Source: Flavobacterium sp. MFBS3-15 (GTDB lineage: Bacteria; Bacteroidota; Bacteroidia; Flavobacteriales; Flavobacteriaceae). Taken from it: a stretch of DNA of 64,000 bases. The notes below the pieces were generated by a model. The model had not been told where the DNA came from. It made no database searches and worked only from the letters and a program-made list of their open reading frames with translations. Position 1 is the stretch's first letter, and each line of letters opens with the position of its first letter. This document shows, piece by piece, positions 9,346 to 17,160 of the stretch. Position numbers and translations under genes: made by a program. Location of the stretch: assembly GCF_026107645.2 (NCBI RefSeq), contig NZ_JAPCHV010000015.1:1-64000 (forward strand), given 5' to 3'.

Positions 9346-11802
9346 TCAATCTTTTTTGCCGCCCAGCTTCACTTTAACCTTTCCATCTTTGTCATCCACA
9401 GCTTTGAGGTGGAGCACTATGCCCCTGTTTCGGCGTTTGGCCAATTCTGCTTTATCGGTAATCCCCTCATCCCTTTTTGGGTTGCGGAGCGGCACATCTA
9501 CATAGATCTCTGTGCCTTTGCCAAAAGAGTATACCCCCTCTACATCCATGTTGATGGCGCTCGAGCTGATTTTCATTGGGTGAATGCTTACCTTTTCGCC
9601 CTTTACATCAAACCGTCCCCCAAGATTATAAAATTCGATATTTTCCATGTTGCGGTACGGAAACGCAAACTTGCCTATGTTGCGCAGTGGCTCAAAATCC
9701 AGCAGCCTGCCTTTGTTGACCACAAAAGACAAATTGCCGTTCATCGATTTGGGCACAATGCCCCCTGCATCGGTTATGCTGCCGCTAATTTTGGCCTTAG
9801 AGGAAAAATAGCCCCTGAGGTTATTTGAACTGAGCGTTTCCATCCCGAAATTATGGAAAGCATAAAAGAATTTGCTGATATCTACATTGCTTATCACTGC
9901 ATCCAGGTTATAGCGGTTCGTCTTTCCGCTTTGGGCAAGGTAACCGTTTACCACAATACTGCCCCCTCCGTGCCTGAGACCGGCATTTTTTATATGCACG
10001 CCCTCATCGGTAAGCAATATGTCAGCCCTGGCGTCTGAGGCGTGAAAACGGTTGTAATACAGTTCATCGACCCGCAATTTCATATCCACATTGCTTTTTT
10101 CGAAAAGGATATCCAGGTCTTCGGTCATATTGCCTTTACGATTCTTTACCGGCGCATGCTTTTTCCTGCTTCCTAAAAATCCTGCGAACTCGCCCAGGTT
10201 GAGCCTGGGGCTGTACACATCCCAGGTAATCACGATTTTTTCCGGATCGGTATAGTAAAGATTCAGGAAGTTTTTGATGCTGCCTTCCATGTTGACAATG
10301 CTTTTGCCCGTCTTCAGGACAATCTTACTGATGAACAGGTCTTCGCTGGTGAAATTAAGCGCTACCGATACGCCCCTGAAGTCGAGTTTCCTCGGCACAT
10401 AGCTTACATCGGCATCCCTGACCTCAACAAGACCTTTTACGTAGGGCTTCGACAGGCGGAAGTCAACGATATCCGCACGGAAGCCGAGTTTTACGTTAGC
10501 TGTCCCTTTGGAGAATTTGAGTAAATCATCGTCTACGACCGACCTTAGTTTCTGCATTTCGAACGTAGAGGAAAAATCGCCCACGGCTACAGGCTTTTCG
10601 AGGTCGAGGATGAAAACCCTGTTCATGGAAATGAGCATCCCCGCATATTCACCCCTGAAATTGAAAAGCTTTATGGCCGAGTTGGCATCGGTATACCCAC
10701 CCCCTTTACGGTATTCATTGGTAAATACACCAAAAAAACTGCATTTCTCCACTATTCCGCCGGGAGTGTGCAGCACATTGTCCTTCACCTCGGCATTTAC
10801 ACGGATCAGGGGGTCACCCTCGACATTGAAACCGCCTATAATGTCGCACTTTACCGCAATTGGCCTCTTCATGTCAAACATCTCAAGCTTACCCGTTATG
10901 TTGGGCGAAAGCAGGTTGCCGGCATCTTTCCACAAAATGCTCTTGTTCTCAATGTTTATGGCAAAATCAGCATCGGGGCTGGCTGTTTTTATCGAGGCTC
11001 CAATATAAAATTTTTCATCTCCTATGTCCAGGCGGTTCTTATCGAAAACAAGCACGCCTGTTTCTTCATTAAAGGTGATGTCAAAGTCGCCGGCTACCTC
11101 CTTCCCTTTCACAAAGCTCCCTCTTTGGGTATTAAAGGCCATGCTGTTCACAAGGGCATTGAGGCTTACCCCGGCTTTCCAGCCCACAGGCGTATCGTTG
11201 AGCGACCCTTTGAGCTTCCGTACGGAAAAGCTGTACAGCTTACCTTTTTTTTGATTGTCGATGGTAAAAGCCACATCTTCCAGGTCGAGGCCGCGAAGCT
11301 CGGGGAAGCTGCCACCGCCACCGCCCGAGCTTTTCCCTTTTTTAAACACCGACGAATTGCTGTACCCTGACGCATCGGTATACAGCTGTACCGAGGCATC
11401 CCTGATGGTGATCTTCTTTATTTCGATGGTACCCCGCATCAGTGCCAGCGCATTCACCGATATATCAAGGCTTCCGGCATTGAGGAGTGTTTTCCCATGG
11501 CGCCCGGAGAGGCTGTCTTTCAAAACCACCTGTTCAAGCCTGAGCGAAACACCGGGAAAACCGCCAAGAAAAGTGGTTTCCATGCCCTCTATCTCAAGGG
11601 AGCCTGTAATATCTTCGTTGAGCTTTTCTGTAACCGATGCCAGCACTTCGTCGCGATGCGAATTGATATACCATGCCAGTGATACGTAAGCTACAATCAT
11701 GAAGAGGAAAATGGCGAGCACGCCACGAAATGCCCACCGTGCCCAGCGGGGCATTTTGAGGCTTGCAATGAATTTTCTGAATACCGTAATTTTTTCCTTC
11801 AT
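9346..11802 (-). CDS. AsmA-like protein, large envelope protein
   Basis: The protein has 818 residues. One N-terminal transmembrane helix (about residues 22-45, FRGVLAIFLFMIVAYVSLAW) is followed by a long beta-rich periplasmic region. The N-terminal domain (LAWYINSHRDEVLASVTEKL, then SLEIEGMETTFLGGFPGVSL) and the C-terminal region (SGSITDAGGIVPKSMNGNLS, NIEFYNLGGRFDVKGEKVS) fit the AsmA / AsmA_2 families, related to proteins that bridge the envelope and are implicated in lipid transport and outer-membrane assembly. The gene is monocistronic and converges with miaE (68-nt gap, nothing recognised). Function beyond the family is unknown. Confidence 0.85.
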   Translation of the reverse strand: MKEKITVFRKFIASLKMPRWARWAFRGVLAIFLFMIVAYVSLAWYINSHRDEVLASVTEKLNEDITGSLEIEGMETTFLGGFPGVSLRLEQVVLKDSLSGRHGKTLLNAGSLDISVNALALMRGTIEIKKITIRDASVQLYTDASGYSNSSVFKKGKSSGGGGGSFPELRGLDLEDVAFTIDNQKKGKLYSFSVRKLKGSLNDTPVGWKAGVSLNALVNSMAFNTQRGSFVKGKEVAGDFDITFNEETGVLVFDKNRLDIGDEKFYIGASIKTASPDADFAINIENKSILWKDAGNLLSPNITGKLEMFDMKRPIAVKCDIIGGFNVEGDPLIRVNAEVKDNVLHTPGGIVEKCSFFGVFTNEYRKGGGYTDANSAIKLFNFRGEYAGMLISMNRVFILDLEKPVAVGDFSSTFEMQKLRSVVDDDLLKFSKGTANVKLGFRADIVDFRLSKPYVKGLVEVRDADVSYVPRKLDFRGVSVALNFTSEDLFISKIVLKTGKSIVNMEGSIKNFLNLYYTDPEKIVITWDVYSPRLNLGEFAGFLGSRKKHAPVKNRKGNMTEDLDILFEKSNVDMKLRVDELYYNRFHASDARADILLTDEGVHIKNAGLRHGGGSIVVNGYLAQSGKTNRYNLDAVISNVDISKFFYAFHNFGMETLSSNNLRGYFSSKAKISGSITDAGGIVPKSMNGNLSFVVNKGRLLDFEPLRNIGKFAFPYRNMENIEFYNLGGRFDVKGEKVSIHPMKISSSAINMDVEGVYSFGKGTEIYVDVPLRNPKRDEGITDKAELAKRRNRGIVLHLKAVDDKDGKVKVKLGGKKD

Positions 11803-12034
11803 ACGTCCTTACGCACCATAACTATGGATAGCTAATAAAGATACGCATGAGAAATTTCCAAATAGCCTAAACTATGTTAAAATACAAATCGCTGCTAAAC
11901 AACCATATAGATATTTATAAACATAGACAAATTATAGACAAACGGTATTTTACCCCCCTACTTACAGCTGCATAGAGTAATTTAGCAACGCCAACTAAAT
12001 CTGGCCCTTCGGCCAAAAAACTACTAAAACACTT

Positions 12035-12376
12035 ATGAATGCCTTACTTGACAAAGTATTGCTGCGCGCAAAAATTTTACGGCGGGCTTTAAGGATCCTG
12101 CCAAAAAAAAGAAAGAGAATACGACTGATCTATTTTAACCATGTGCCGGATACCGATAGCAGCGACACACTGATTATAAGGTACAGGTTTACCAATGCCA
12201 TTTATTTTGATATCGATGGCAAAAAAACGTTCGAGAACAGGTATGTCTTTGCACGTCCTGATTCCAAAAAAGACATTTTGATCACGGTACACGGTTTCCT
12301 GAGAAAGGCCTATTATACCATAACGGTAGACAGGGACAATGTTTTTATCACCAAAAAACTGCATATACCTACCTAA
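12035..12376 (+). CDS. Hypothetical basic protein, 113 aa
   Basis: I do not recognise this protein. It is a soluble, strongly basic protein of 113 residues (RAKILRRALRILPKKRKRIR near the N-terminus) with no signal peptide or membrane helix and a beta-rich second half. It stands alone between divergent AsmA and a convergent cytochrome gene and is followed by a hairpin that could be its terminator, which supports a real transcript. The 232-nt gap upstream (11803-12034) is AT-rich and shows only a weak -7-like box (TAATTTAG near 11976). Confidence 0.55.
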   Translation: MNALLDKVLLRAKILRRALRILPKKRKRIRLIYFNHVPDTDSSDTLIIRYRFTNAIYFDIDGKKTFENRYVFARPDSKKDILITVHGFLRKAYYTITVDRDNVFITKKLHIPT

Positions 12377-12406
12377 ACCTTATTTCTATTTCTATTTTTA
12401 AACCTG

Positions 12407-12433
12407 AAAGGGGCGCCCATGTGGTGCCCCTTT
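12407..12433 (+). terminator. Hairpin downstream of the 113-aa gene
   Basis: AAAGGGGC (12407-12414) and GCCCCTTT (12426-12433) form a perfect 8-bp stem with an 11-nt loop. The tract after the stem is CTCCCT, not a T-run, so termination activity is uncertain. Confidence 0.4.
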
Positions 12434-12503
12434 CTCCCTAAACTAAATGAATAACCAATAACCTAAAACCTATTATTCACTACTACTATCGTAAATGCTT
12501 CAA

Positions 12504-13478
12504 TTATCTTTTTTGGTAGCGCTCTACCCTGTTCTTTATCGGCTTTAGCGATTTCAGGTAGGCATATATGGCCTCAAGGTCCTGCTCCTTCATACCCGCA
12601 TACATTCCCCATGGCATGGGTGTGTTCAGGTCGCCTTTGCCCATTTGCGCAGGCACATATCCTGCCGCTGTATATATTTTAAACCTCGAAACGAAAGCCT
12701 CGCTTGTCCAGGCGCCAATGCCGGTCTCTGCATCAAAGGTGATGTTGGGCGAGCGCACTATGCCGGCTGGCTGTACAAACTCCATTCCGCCCCCAAATTC
12801 GGTCCCGGGAATGATGGCCCCCTTATCGGTCCTGCTGTGGCAATCGATACAGCCTGTAGCGTTTACCAGGTAAGCACCATACTTTACCTTGTCAGACGCA
12901 TCGGGTATCTTTTGGTAATCGGCCTTCACCGGCATGGTATTGATGAGCAGGCTCACCGGAAAATCAGGCTCCGACGCTGCCACATCCTTTGCCACCGGGT
13001 CCAGCGTACGGATGTAGGCTATGATGCTGTATACATCTTCCCTGTCCATTTTGCCAAAACGGTGGTAGCCCATTACAGGGAAGAGTGCATTCCCTTCCTT
13101 ATCTACCCCCGCCGTAATGGCACGCAGCAATTCGCCATCGGTCCATTTTCCCAGCGCATAGGGCGTTATGTTCGGGGCATAAAATTTGCCCGGGAAACCC
13201 ATGTCCTGGTTAAACACCTCGCCTCCTGCCCCAATGCCTTCAGCTGCCATCGGGCCTGCATATTTATCCCATTCGCGCTTACTGTGGCAGTCCATGCATA
13301 CCGCTACGTGATGGGCCAGGTATTTGCCGCGCTCAATGCGTTGCGGAGTGCGCTCTACAGTAATAACTTCCGGTTCGCCCACATCGGGCAATGCAATTTT
13401 AATGTATGCCGCAGCACCCAAAAGGAGCACTGTAATTACTCCCAGGACGATGCCGGCAACTTTGAAAAATTTTTTCAT
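12504..13478 (-). CDS. Membrane-anchored diheme cytochrome c
   Basis: The 324-residue protein has an N-terminal transmembrane anchor (about residues 8-28) and two CxxCH heme c sites, CMDCH at residue 61 and CIDCH at residue 210, each beginning a cytochrome c domain. Candidate axial methionines lie in FPVMGYH and MPWGMYAGM. It resembles cytochrome c subunits of periplasmic dehydrogenases, but no dehydrogenase gene is adjacent, so the electron donor is unknown. A box matching 7 of 8 bases of TAnnTTTG (CATCTTTG, minus strand, 13501-13508) lies 22 nt upstream of the start. Confidence 0.85.
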   Translation of the reverse strand: MKKFFKVAGIVLGVITVLLLGAAAYIKIALPDVGEPEVITVERTPQRIERGKYLAHHVAVCMDCHSKREWDKYAGPMAAEGIGAGGEVFNQDMGFPGKFYAPNITPYALGKWTDGELLRAITAGVDKEGNALFPVMGYHRFGKMDREDVYSIIAYIRTLDPVAKDVAASEPDFPVSLLINTMPVKADYQKIPDASDKVKYGAYLVNATGCIDCHSRTDKGAIIPGTEFGGGMEFVQPAGIVRSPNITFDAETGIGAWTSEAFVSRFKIYTAAGYVPAQMGKGDLNTPMPWGMYAGMKEQDLEAIYAYLKSLKPIKNRVERYQKR

Positions 13479-13658
13479 CCTGCTTTTGTTTTATCCGGTG
13501 CAAAGATGACGTTGAAAAATTAGATGCTATTGTATAAATGCGACAAAATGAAGTGATTGAAACTTTTTTATTAAGACAATTTAACAACGATTGATTTTAA
13601 CCACATAGATACATATCTTTTAGATGACTACACAGTCAACAAAACTTCTATGGACCAT

Positions 13659-13831
13659 ACTTTGTGGTTAGAAAAAATTTCACCACAAAGTACACGAGGT
13701 TTTTCACCAGGAACACTAAGCAGAAATGATAAAATCTTTACGCTGAAAGGACACAAAGCTTTGTGAACTCCCGCCTTTGGCGGCGTTCACTGTGCACCTT
13801 GTGTAAATCTTCGTGCCCCTTGTGGTTAGAA
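13659..13831. repeat. Degenerate palindromic intergenic element
   Basis: The 403-nt gap 13479-13881 holds no gene but nested repeats. ACTTTGTGGT (13659-13668) pairs with ACCACAAAGT (13682-13691). CACAAAGCTTTGTG (13752-13765) is a perfect palindrome. GAAC-TC-CCGCC pairs with GGCGG-C-GTTC (13765-13788). TTGTGGTTAGAA occurs twice (13662 and 13820). The recurring CACAAAG theme also appears near 34970. This looks like an eroded REP- or MITE-like element; no coding capacity is seen. Confidence 0.5.
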
Positions 13832-13881
13832 TAACATTTTTCCCCTTCCAAACAAGTGTGTTAGAAAAACCATGCCGGCAG

Positions 13882-14727
13882 TTAAACCGCTTCGTTAAAA
13901 AATATCTGGTCGGTCAGGGCAAGCGGTTTTTTCAGGAAGCATTCGGCATGGCGTATCACCCCGTTGGGCGCCTCTCCGGAAAACTCTTTAAACTCCCTTA
14001 TAAAGTGCGCCTGGTCGGCATAGCCCAAAGCATAAGTAATGTCGGCCCACCGGTGCACGTCTTCCAATGCGGTAAGCGCATTCCGGAACCGGATGATGCG
14101 CAGGTAGCCCTTGGGGCTGGTGCCCATGCTTTCCTTAAAGCCGCGCTGAAGCTGCCGCATGCTCACGGCTATGGAATTGCTTACTTCCCCGATGCTAATG
14201 TTGCCCTTGCTCCGGCGGATCATGTCGGCAGCGCGGGTTATGTAGTGGTGCCTGAATTTCATCTGTTCCAGCCTTCCTGAGAGGAACAGGTTGCAATGCT
14301 CTACGATGCCCTCATTGTCCATGCCGTACAGCGGCAGGTGCAGGTCCTGAATCTCTTTGCCGAAAAACGCTTCGAGCGCTACAAAATTGCAATAGAAGGA
14401 TGCGGCGGGCACATTGAACAGCATGGAAAACGTTTCGGGCTTGAAACGTATGCCAAAAATGCGCGCCTTTCCTTTCATCTTATAATATACGGGCTTGCTG
14501 TAAATGCCGTGAAAAAAAGCGCGCGGAAGCGGTTCCCAGGCATCGTCGAGAAGGATATCGCATATATTCGTGTCGGGGTGGATGAGCACTTCGAGCATGC
14601 CCAGGGGCACGCAACGCTGTACAGGCGACTCTTCTGCCGGTTCGCCGTCAAACTCCTGCACCCAGTAGCACTCTACATGGGGTGCCAGGTGGGGTGCCGG
14701 CGGAAATTCGTAATAATGGATGTTCAT
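13882..14727 (-). CDS. AraC-family transcriptional regulator
   Basis: The protein has 281 residues. The N-terminal two thirds form a sensor domain of the kind found in helix-turn-helix regulators with a DUF6597-type N-terminus (FPPAPHLAPHVECYWVQEF). The last 100 residues hold the two helix-turn-helix units of AraC/XylS proteins (ISIGEVSNSIAVSMRQLQRG, then ITYALGYADQAHFIREFKEF). The frame is open upstream to 14823, but the ATG at 14727 gives the usual N-terminus. Ligand and targets are not known; the divergent neighbour is a 2H phosphoesterase gene 165 nt away. Confidence 0.88.
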   Translation of the reverse strand: MNIHYYEFPPAPHLAPHVECYWVQEFDGEPAEESPVQRCVPLGMLEVLIHPDTNICDILLDDAWEPLPRAFFHGIYSKPVYYKMKGKARIFGIRFKPETFSMLFNVPAASFYCNFVALEAFFGKEIQDLHLPLYGMDNEGIVEHCNLFLSGRLEQMKFRHHYITRAADMIRRSKGNISIGEVSNSIAVSMRQLQRGFKESMGTSPKGYLRIIRFRNALTALEDVHRWADITYALGYADQAHFIREFKEFSGEAPNGVIRHAECFLKKPLALTDQIFFNEAV

Positions 14728-14879
14728 TGGTTGATGATTTGGATTGATGATTTCTTTATAGACGTATAAAATCTTAAAAGGTAACAGTGAGCCATTAAAT
14801 TTTAACATAAAAAACCTTCCCAATATGTTTTAACAACTCATTACAACAGTGATGGTTATTGCCATTTGCACAGGATTAT

Positions 14880-14887
14880 TATATTTG
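14880..14887 (+). promoter_or_regulatory. -7 box 4 nt before the start codon (likely leaderless)
   Basis: TATATTTG is a full match to TAnnTTTG and ends 4 nt before the ATG at 14892. In Bacteroidetes promoters transcription starts a few bases after this box, which would place +1 at or near the start codon. The -33 element is unclear. Confidence 0.5.
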
Positions 14888-14891
14888 TAAT

Positions 14892-15446
14892 ATGCCACAG
14901 CAAAACCTGTATTTCATAGCGCTCCTGCCGCACGATGCCGTATCGGACGACATTACCGCATTCCGGGAAGACTTCGCCCAAAACTACGACAGCAGCCGTG
15001 CATTGCGCAACATGCCGCACATCACCCTCAAGGCACCTTTTAAGCTGGACAGCCGCGAACATGGCACCCTGCTCAGCTGGTTTGACGGCATCCGCCCGAA
15101 TACCGGCGCATTTACGGTGGAGCTGGAAGATTTTGGGAGCTTCGACAACAAGAACAACCCGGTTATTTATGTAAAGCCTGTCATGACTCCCCAGCTGGAA
15201 GCATTGCAGCATTCGGTAATCAATGCCTTCGAGAACAATTATCCCGAAATTGGCATCCACTATGTTGAGCGCAGCTTCCACCCGCACATGACCATTGCCT
15301 ACCGCGACCTGACACCCGAACAATATGAGCGCGCCATGGATGTGTACCGGCACAAAAAGTACAGCGCCTCCTTCAGGGCCGACCGCTTTTTCCTGCTGCA
15401 GCACAACGGGGAGCAGTGGAATGTTGTCAAAGAGAAAAGTTTATAG
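14892..15446 (+). CDS. 2'-5' RNA ligase family (2H phosphoesterase) protein, copy 1
   Basis: The 184-residue protein carries both HxT signatures of the 2H phosphoesterase superfamily, HITL at residue 43 and HMTI at residue 132, spaced as in LigT-like RNA ligases and cyclic phosphodiesterases. The two histidines would form the active site on a 2',3'-cyclic phosphate or 2'-5' linked substrate. The start is taken at ATG 14892 (MPQQNLYFIALLP) because an upstream ATG in frame at 14859 overlaps the promoter region. A hairpin of CCCGGGT / ACCCGGG (15448-15466) follows the stop codon directly. Natural substrate unknown. Confidence 0.85.
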   Translation: MPQQNLYFIALLPHDAVSDDITAFREDFAQNYDSSRALRNMPHITLKAPFKLDSREHGTLLSWFDGIRPNTGAFTVELEDFGSFDNKNNPVIYVKPVMTPQLEALQHSVINAFENNYPEIGIHYVERSFHPHMTIAYRDLTPEQYERAMDVYRHKKYSASFRADRFFLLQHNGEQWNVVKEKSL

Positions 15447-15447
15447 G

Positions 15448-15466
15448 CCCGGGTTTGGTACCCGGG
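15448..15466 (+). terminator. GC-rich hairpin directly after the first 2H gene
   Basis: CCCGGGT (15448-15454) and ACCCGGG (15460-15466) form a 7-bp stem with a 5-nt loop starting one base after the stop codon. There is no T-run, so it may stabilise the 3' end or act as a weak terminator. Confidence 0.35.
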
Positions 15467-15556
15467 GATGCTTACCTGCCTTTGGTTAAATTAATCACTT
15501 CAAAATTTACACATTATAAGCTAAAATGCATAGTGTCCCAATTCAGTTGAATATCT

Positions 15557-15564
15557 TATTTTTG
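15557..15564 (+). promoter_or_regulatory. -7 box of the second 2H gene
   Basis: TATTTTTG fully matches TAnnTTTG and lies 17 nt before the ATG at 15582. The -33 element is not clear. It suggests that the second 2H gene can be transcribed separately from the first. Confidence 0.45.
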
Positions 15565-15581
15565 CACATCAAGACCCCGGA

Positions 15582-16196
15582 ATGGCCAAAAAGAATACCG
15601 CACAATTAAGCCTGTTTGCAGTGACCGTATATGAGTACCTCATATTGCTGTCGCCTTCTGACCCTATAAAGGAAGAGGTAGACCGCATGAAGGAGCTGCT
15701 GCACGACATGATAGGCCTGGAGCCGTATAACCTTAACTCGGTGGCGCACGTATCCTTATTCAAAACCGAAGCCGCCGAGAATGGCCCTGTGGTGCGCCAG
15801 GTGAAAAAGATAGCAGCGGGGGCCGTGCCTTTTACCATTACCCTTGCCGGGCATGAGGTACTGAAGCATGGTGGCGTATCGCGCACGCTGTGCCTGAAGA
15901 TTGAAAACCCCGAACCCATAAATGCCCTGGTAGCGCTGCTGAACCCTGCACCCGAAACCAGGCGCAGCTACCGCCAGACCAGCATACTGGACAAGCGCAC
16001 CCGTGCCAAAAAAGTAATACACCCACACGTAACCATAGCCCGCAACATTGCCACAGCCGATTTTGAACGCATTGAAGATTTTTCGGCTTTCGATTTCTCC
16101 GGCGAATGGCTGTGCGACCGCATTACTATCCTGCGGCGCATTGCAGGGACTACCGGGCATTTTTCGCCGGTAAGCGAGGTGGTTTTCGGGGGGTAA
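15582..16196 (+). CDS. 2'-5' RNA ligase family (2H phosphoesterase) protein, copy 2
   Basis: The 204-residue protein is a second, divergent 2H phosphoesterase. Its signatures are HVSL at residue 56 and HVTI at residue 149 (HxS and HxT). It lies 135 nt after copy 1 on the same strand, with its own -7 box, so the two are tandem paralogues rather than a tight operon. Similarity between them is limited to the superfamily motifs by eye. Role in RNA or cyclic nucleotide metabolism is inferred from the superfamily. Confidence 0.8.
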   Translation: MAKKNTAQLSLFAVTVYEYLILLSPSDPIKEEVDRMKELLHDMIGLEPYNLNSVAHVSLFKTEAAENGPVVRQVKKIAAGAVPFTITLAGHEVLKHGGVSRTLCLKIENPEPINALVALLNPAPETRRSYRQTSILDKRTRAKKVIHPHVTIARNIATADFERIEDFSAFDFSGEWLCDRITILRRIAGTTGHFSPVSEVVFGG

Positions 16197-16215
16197 CAAA
16201 AATCTTTTTTGGGGA

Positions 16216-16245
16216 TTGAATAAAAACCGAAAAATTGTATTTTTA
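16216..16245 (+). promoter_or_regulatory. Probable promoter of the secreted-protein gene
   Basis: TTG (16216-16218), a 19-nt spacer and TATTTTTA (16238-16245; one mismatch to TAnnTTTG) precede the ATG at 16271 by 25 nt. Confidence 0.4.
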
Positions 16246-16270
16246 TAGCACCAATAAAAAACAAACTGCA

Positions 16271-16855
16271 ATGAAAATGAAACTCATAGCCCTGGCATGC
16301 CTGCTGTTTTGCGGCATTGCGGCACAGGCACAAACGCTGCTGGTAAACAATACCGACAGTGCTGCCGGTACCCGTATAATTAAAACCAACAACCACAAGG
16401 GTGGCGAACTTAGCCTGGATGACAGTGTTGTAAAAGGCGGTGCCGTGTTCTTTTCGGCAGGCTACCAGTCGGCCACCACATCCGGCAAGCTTGTGGAAAC
16501 CTATTTCATCGACCTCAACATCGTGCACAACGACAACCGCCTGGGGTGCCTGCAGGAGCTTGACAGCCGCATAGTGCTGACCCTTGCCGACGGCACTAAA
16601 ATAGAATGCTTCCAGATTTCGGAGTCCGATTGCGACAAAGTGGCGTACCACGCGACTTTTGCGCTGATGCCCAGAGGCGGGAAACTGGATACCATGAAGG
16701 AAAATTTTGAAAAACTATTGGGCGCCGACATTGCAGAAATAGCAATAATTACTACCGAAGGCAAGCTGGAGTACAAAATTAAAAAAAGCAGCAGGGACTA
16801 CCTGAAACAGCATTTTGCGCTGATTGACAAGACCGTGAAGGCAGCAACGAAATAA
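16271..16855 (+). CDS. Hypothetical secreted protein, 194 aa
   Basis: I do not recognise a named family. The start at 16271 gives MKMKLIALACLLFCGIAAQAQ, a clear signal peptide; an in-frame codon upstream (16235) would place the signal inside the protein and overlaps the promoter. The mature protein of about 170 residues is mixed alpha/beta with two cysteines close together (LGCLQELD, ECFQISESDCD) and no membrane segment, so it should be periplasmic or surface-exposed. It is followed by a tRNA gene. Confidence 0.65.
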   Translation: MKMKLIALACLLFCGIAAQAQTLLVNNTDSAAGTRIIKTNNHKGGELSLDDSVVKGGAVFFSAGYQSATTSGKLVETYFIDLNIVHNDNRLGCLQELDSRIVLTLADGTKIECFQISESDCDKVAYHATFALMPRGGKLDTMKENFEKLLGADIAEIAIITTEGKLEYKIKKSSRDYLKQHFALIDKTVKAATK

Positions 16856-16913
16856 TCAGCAGAAATAATTTGGATGCAATGAAAAATAGTAGTAATATTG
16901 CAACCTCAAAACC

Positions 16914-16987
16914 GGTCCTATAGCTCAGTTGGTTAGAGCACCTGACTCATAATCAGGTGGTCCCTGGTTCGAGCCCAGGTGGGACCA
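16914..16987 (+). tRNA. tRNA with CAT anticodon (tRNA-Ile2 or elongator tRNA-Met)
   Basis: A complete cloverleaf of 74 nt: acceptor stem GGTCCTA/TGGGACC, D arm GCTC-GAGC, anticodon arm CCTGA-CTCATAA-TCAGG, T arm CCTGG-TTCGAGC-CCAGG, discriminator A. The CCA end is not encoded. Anticodon CAT and the GG start exclude the initiator type. The acceptor has C4-G69 and C5-G68, which are recognition features of the TilS-modified tRNA-Ile2 in E. coli, so Ile2 (lysidine at position 34) is plausible; elongator Met cannot be excluded. Confidence 0.95.
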
Positions 16988-16998
16988 CTGGTTTTTAC

Positions 16999-17031
16999 AA
17001 AAGCCTTCACTACGTAGTGAGGGCTTTTTTG
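16999..17031 (+). terminator. Intrinsic terminator after the tRNA
   Basis: A long near-perfect palindrome (AAAGCC.. CACTAC/GTAGTG ..GGCTTT) followed by a run of six T residues starts 12 nt after the tRNA. It should end the tRNA transcript. Confidence 0.75.
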
Positions 17032-17089
17032 TTAGCAATTTGTCTCATATAGCCCAACCTGTTGCAAACCATTAAGGTTTTGTATGCCA

Positions 17090-17123
17090 TAAAAAAACAG
17101 CGGTAACTCTCATTACCGCTGTT
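17090..17123 (-). terminator. Intrinsic terminator of the lipoprotein gene
   Basis: A perfect 11-bp stem (AACAGCGGTAA/TTACCGCTGTT, loop of 6 nt) is followed on the minus strand by a T-run (the A-run at 17091-17097 on the plus strand). It lies 37 nt past the stop codon of the minus-strand gene. Confidence 0.8.
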
Positions 17124-17160
17124 CAGGATTTCTCCCTAACTAACCCAAGTAACACATATT

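Noticed and set aside
10768..11370. Open frame of 200 codons on the plus strand
   Set aside because: It lies inside the AsmA-like gene on the other strand; the AsmA frame has coherent domains and this one does not.
12645..13523. Open frame of 292 codons on the plus strand
   Set aside because: It is antisense to the diheme cytochrome gene, whose heme motifs prove the real frame.
15968..16651. Open frame of 227 codons on the minus strand
   Set aside because: It spans the end of the second 2H gene and a signal-peptide gene on the plus strand and has no recognisable features.
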